DNA of 37,671 bases. Origin: Pelargonium nanum (Eukaryota > Streptophyta > Magnoliopsida > Geraniales > Geraniaceae). The stretch spans positions 1-37,671 of the forward strand of contig JAYMTF010000384.1 of NCBI GenBank assembly GCA_036897485.1, given 5' to 3'. The notes beneath the pieces are model-generated. The model saw only the letters and a list, made by a program, of their open reading frames with translations. It ran no database searches and was not told the origin of the DNA. Below are positions 35,101-37,671 of this stretch, piece by piece (the first letter of the stretch is position 1; every line of letters starts with the position of its first letter). Both the position numbers and the translations under genes were made by a program.

Positions 35101-37544
35101 ATAGAAACTGCGAAATAGATAATTCCCGGTTTATCCAGTTTTTTGTAGTGAGTATTAAGTAAGGGGTTTAAAATAGTCTATAAAAACTCTTTTGCTTGAA
35201 GATACACGCTTGCTAAGTCAGCTAATCCAGATAAGGAAGACACTTTAGTAAAAACATTCTGTAAGGTACGAAGTCTCAATAGAATGCCTGTAGTATATTC
35301 CCCAAAATACATAAATAAGTAAAACCTGTAAAGTCTCTTGGCTTATTGAATTTAGGAGTAAGTCATAAAATAGGAACTCTCATATCTTAGATAAAGGAAT
35401 AATTTTGATCACTTGATCCCCTAGAAAATTTAAAAATTCCTTTTATTCTGACAGGGCTATATAATAAATAGAAAAAGTAAAATACTAGAGAGCTTTAATG
35501 AATCTTTGTTTGGCTAACATATAGTAGTATTACTTGCGAGGATAAAAACTGTTCTCGTAATTTGTATAAGCTCTTTAGATTAGTGGACCCTAACCCAAAA
35601 TTTTAATGGAGTAGCTCTACGATTATAAAGCATACCGGTGAAAAAAGGGTCAGGATATTTAGTATATATAACAGGTAAAGTGTTTTGCAGGATACCTACC
35701 ATCAAGTAAATTTACTCGATACGGTGGTTATATTTAATATATCCCAAATAGCTACGAACTCAAATTTTTCCTTAGTATACTTACTGTTAATTTCATTTTA
35801 CAAAAACTCTAGAATAGAAAGTGCCCTCTGAAGTATCTTCCAAAAAACAAACTCTTATATGCCTATTATATATATTAGATCCAGGTATAAAATCTGGACT
35901 ATTACTCAACTAATTTTTTATCAGGCCCTGCCCTAAACACGCATCTAGATATAGAAAATGTAAGCTGTAGTTAGAAATGTGTCTTTATTAGTATTACATA
36001 TGAACTCTTTTTGTTTATACAAGGTTTAGTATCTTACAGTACAGGTTCACTTACAAAGGGCTTTTTTTCGAAATCTAATGCTATTGGGACTTTAAAAGTT
36101 TTCTTACCCCCTCTTGAGGGTATGCGGCGTTAACACAATTACAAGGCTGTCTTAGTAGGGCATCCATTTCAAAAAAGGGAATCCCAGAGACTCGGTATAA
36201 CTTTGAATATCCCTCTATATGTTACTTTATTTAAATAACAAAAAAATCAAGATCTAGATGACCAGAGTATGTCCTTATCTGATAATTTAATTGAAGGAAA
36301 AAAGGATTGGTACATTCCAATATTTGTTATTTTTTGAGTTTACACCTGGGTAATTTACACTTCAAAACATGTCAAGGATATGGATATATGAATAAGCTCA
36401 GGAGTTTAAAAGTTATTTTAAGATAAAAGTATCTTGAAAACAGTATACGTATGAGACCTTGCATTCCTCTTAGGCATAGCTTATAGAGGGATCCCTAGTA
36501 AAAGTCCAAGGGGGTTGCTAAAAAAATGCTATTTATAATTAAACAACGTAAGCATAAGTGGGTCATGTTCAAGTCGTTGTCGTGATAAGAGAAGCAAGTT
36601 TAATTGGTCCTCGGTCTAGCACTGCTAGCTAATATTGTGAAAATCAAGTAAAACTACATACCAAAAAAGTTCTTAAAACGCTATATCTTTTGGTTTTATG
36701 TATAGGCCGTTATAAATAGCAACTGTTGGCTAAGAAAGTTAAAGTAAGCTAAGACAGTCTCGCAAATAACTTTTTTTAAGATTTATATCAATTTATATCA
36801 GATGGGATATACAATACTTAAACAGATCTATGATCTTAGAACAATTATTTATTCTTAATTAGATCTGATTTTTGACCAATAAACCTAAAAGGCTACTATA
36901 TAAAGAAAGGAGTAAATATTAGACTAATTAAAGGGTATCAGCAAGGACTATATATTGAATATACTTGATTGGTCTTGAGTTAGAGAAGCTACTACTTTAC
37001 TCTTTGAAAAATTATCCGTCTACTAGATTTTCTAAAATACAAGACTTTTCTGGAATTAATTATATAGAAATCTTACTTAATTTTTACTTCGCTTACTGGG
37101 TTTGCTTTTCTTCAATTTTTAAATATACTACCCTTACTATGAGACTTTTGTAGTTATACTTGTCTTTTTAAAGAATACTTACTCTTTCTTACTCTTTTAA
37201 ATAGAAATCTTTGTATTCAGCTTTCTAATAAATCAAAGGAAATCTACTATATAAGACTGTCCTAAAGGGGATTATCCCATAAAAATTCTCCCTTTACGAT
37301 GATATTACGTACCGTATTAAAACCTTTACTCTTTACTATAGCTTGTGTGTCCAGTTCCTAAAAATAAATGGGATACCCGCATTAGTAAACATCTAAGTCC
37401 TTGAGTTATAGTTTACCCCATAAGCCGTAAACAAGGAATCCTCTGTAGATTAGAAAAGTATTCCCCTAGCATTACTAACTCCTGATAATACTGGACTCCC
37501 TAAGTTAAGCAACCCATTCCTTATTGAGCGAGTGGGTACTTCAG
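32114..37544. other. Intergenic to the right end
   Basis: Nothing recognisable is encoded. Short frames (32375-32581 and 32667-32891 minus; 36965-37153 plus with a TTG start) show no known domain. A T-rich stretch occupies about 32165-32265, and mini-palindromes recur, for example GGGATCCC at 36488. Confidence 0.55.
36781..36800. repeat. 10-bp perfect tandem duplication
   Basis: ATTTATATCA occurs twice without a gap. It is a short slippage-type duplication with no gene beside it. Confidence 0.55.
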
Positions 37545-37654
37545 TTCGGTTGGTCTGGTTGGTTTCTTGTTCTTTGTTTTGCTTTTCTTATTTGCTTTGT
37601 CATTTCTTACTTTTTTACTGATCTTATTTCATTGTTTTTTCATTCACTTTTTAT
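37545..37654. other. T-rich right end
   Basis: This stretch is dominated by T with scattered G and C and very few A. Its reverse complement resembles the A-rich left end, at about 70 percent over some 38 bases in a hand alignment. It could mark a chromosome end, a replication-related region, or the join of a circular map opened here. Confidence 0.45.
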
Positions 37655-37671
37655 CCTATATACAGGAAAGA

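Noticed and set aside
36965..37153. 62-codon ORF with TTG start
   Set aside because: There is no ATG start and no recognised motif, and its length is at chance level.

Overview
The window is AT-rich DNA (roughly one third G+C by eye) with one gene I can name confidently: atp9, the ATP synthase subunit c gene, at 30238-30462 on the + strand. A 74-codon, organelle-encoded subunit c with no presequence indicates mitochondrial DNA. Its N-terminus ([14 protein letters not shown]) and its [12 protein letters not shown] and ALFALM segments look like green plants and streptophyte algae rather than fungi or animals, so I infer a streptophyte-type or otherwise green-lineage mitochondrial chromosome. 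No cox, nad, cob, rps or rpl gene, rRNA or intron core was recognised, and I cannot place the organism more closely.

Layout. From 1 to about 30,070 there is almost no protein-coding potential. The sequence carries hairpins, short repeats, GC-rich mini-palindromes and several tRNA-like sequences: 11506-11578 (+), 13556-13628 (-), 14973-15049 (-), 16982-17055 (-), 19377-19452 (+) and 23793-23858 (-). From about 30,070 to 30,700 lies a compact island: a tRNA-Lys-like remnant, a T-rich leader, atp9, a 3' stem-loop and a tRNA-like T-arm/acceptor. From 30,700 to the end the sequence is again mostly non-coding, with one more tRNA-like remnant (31330-31420, -) and a GTG-started ORF for a small hydrophobic protein (31919-32113, +) that I do not recognise. 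The left end is strongly A-rich and the right end strongly T-rich, so the two ends resemble each other as inverse complements.

How the parts may work together. The atp9 island fits a small transcription unit whose ends are set by tRNA-like structures and a 3' hairpin, as is common in plant mitochondria; this is inference. The rest resembles the expanded, drifting intergenic DNA of some plant and algal mitochondrial chromosomes. The most interesting observation is that many tRNA-shaped sequences with near-canonical spacing and conserved T- or D-loops have mismatched stems. They are either decaying tRNA genes or divergent tRNAs that need editing. The second is the density of perfect hairpins, including a 195-bp segment bounded by perfect 19-bp inverted repeats.
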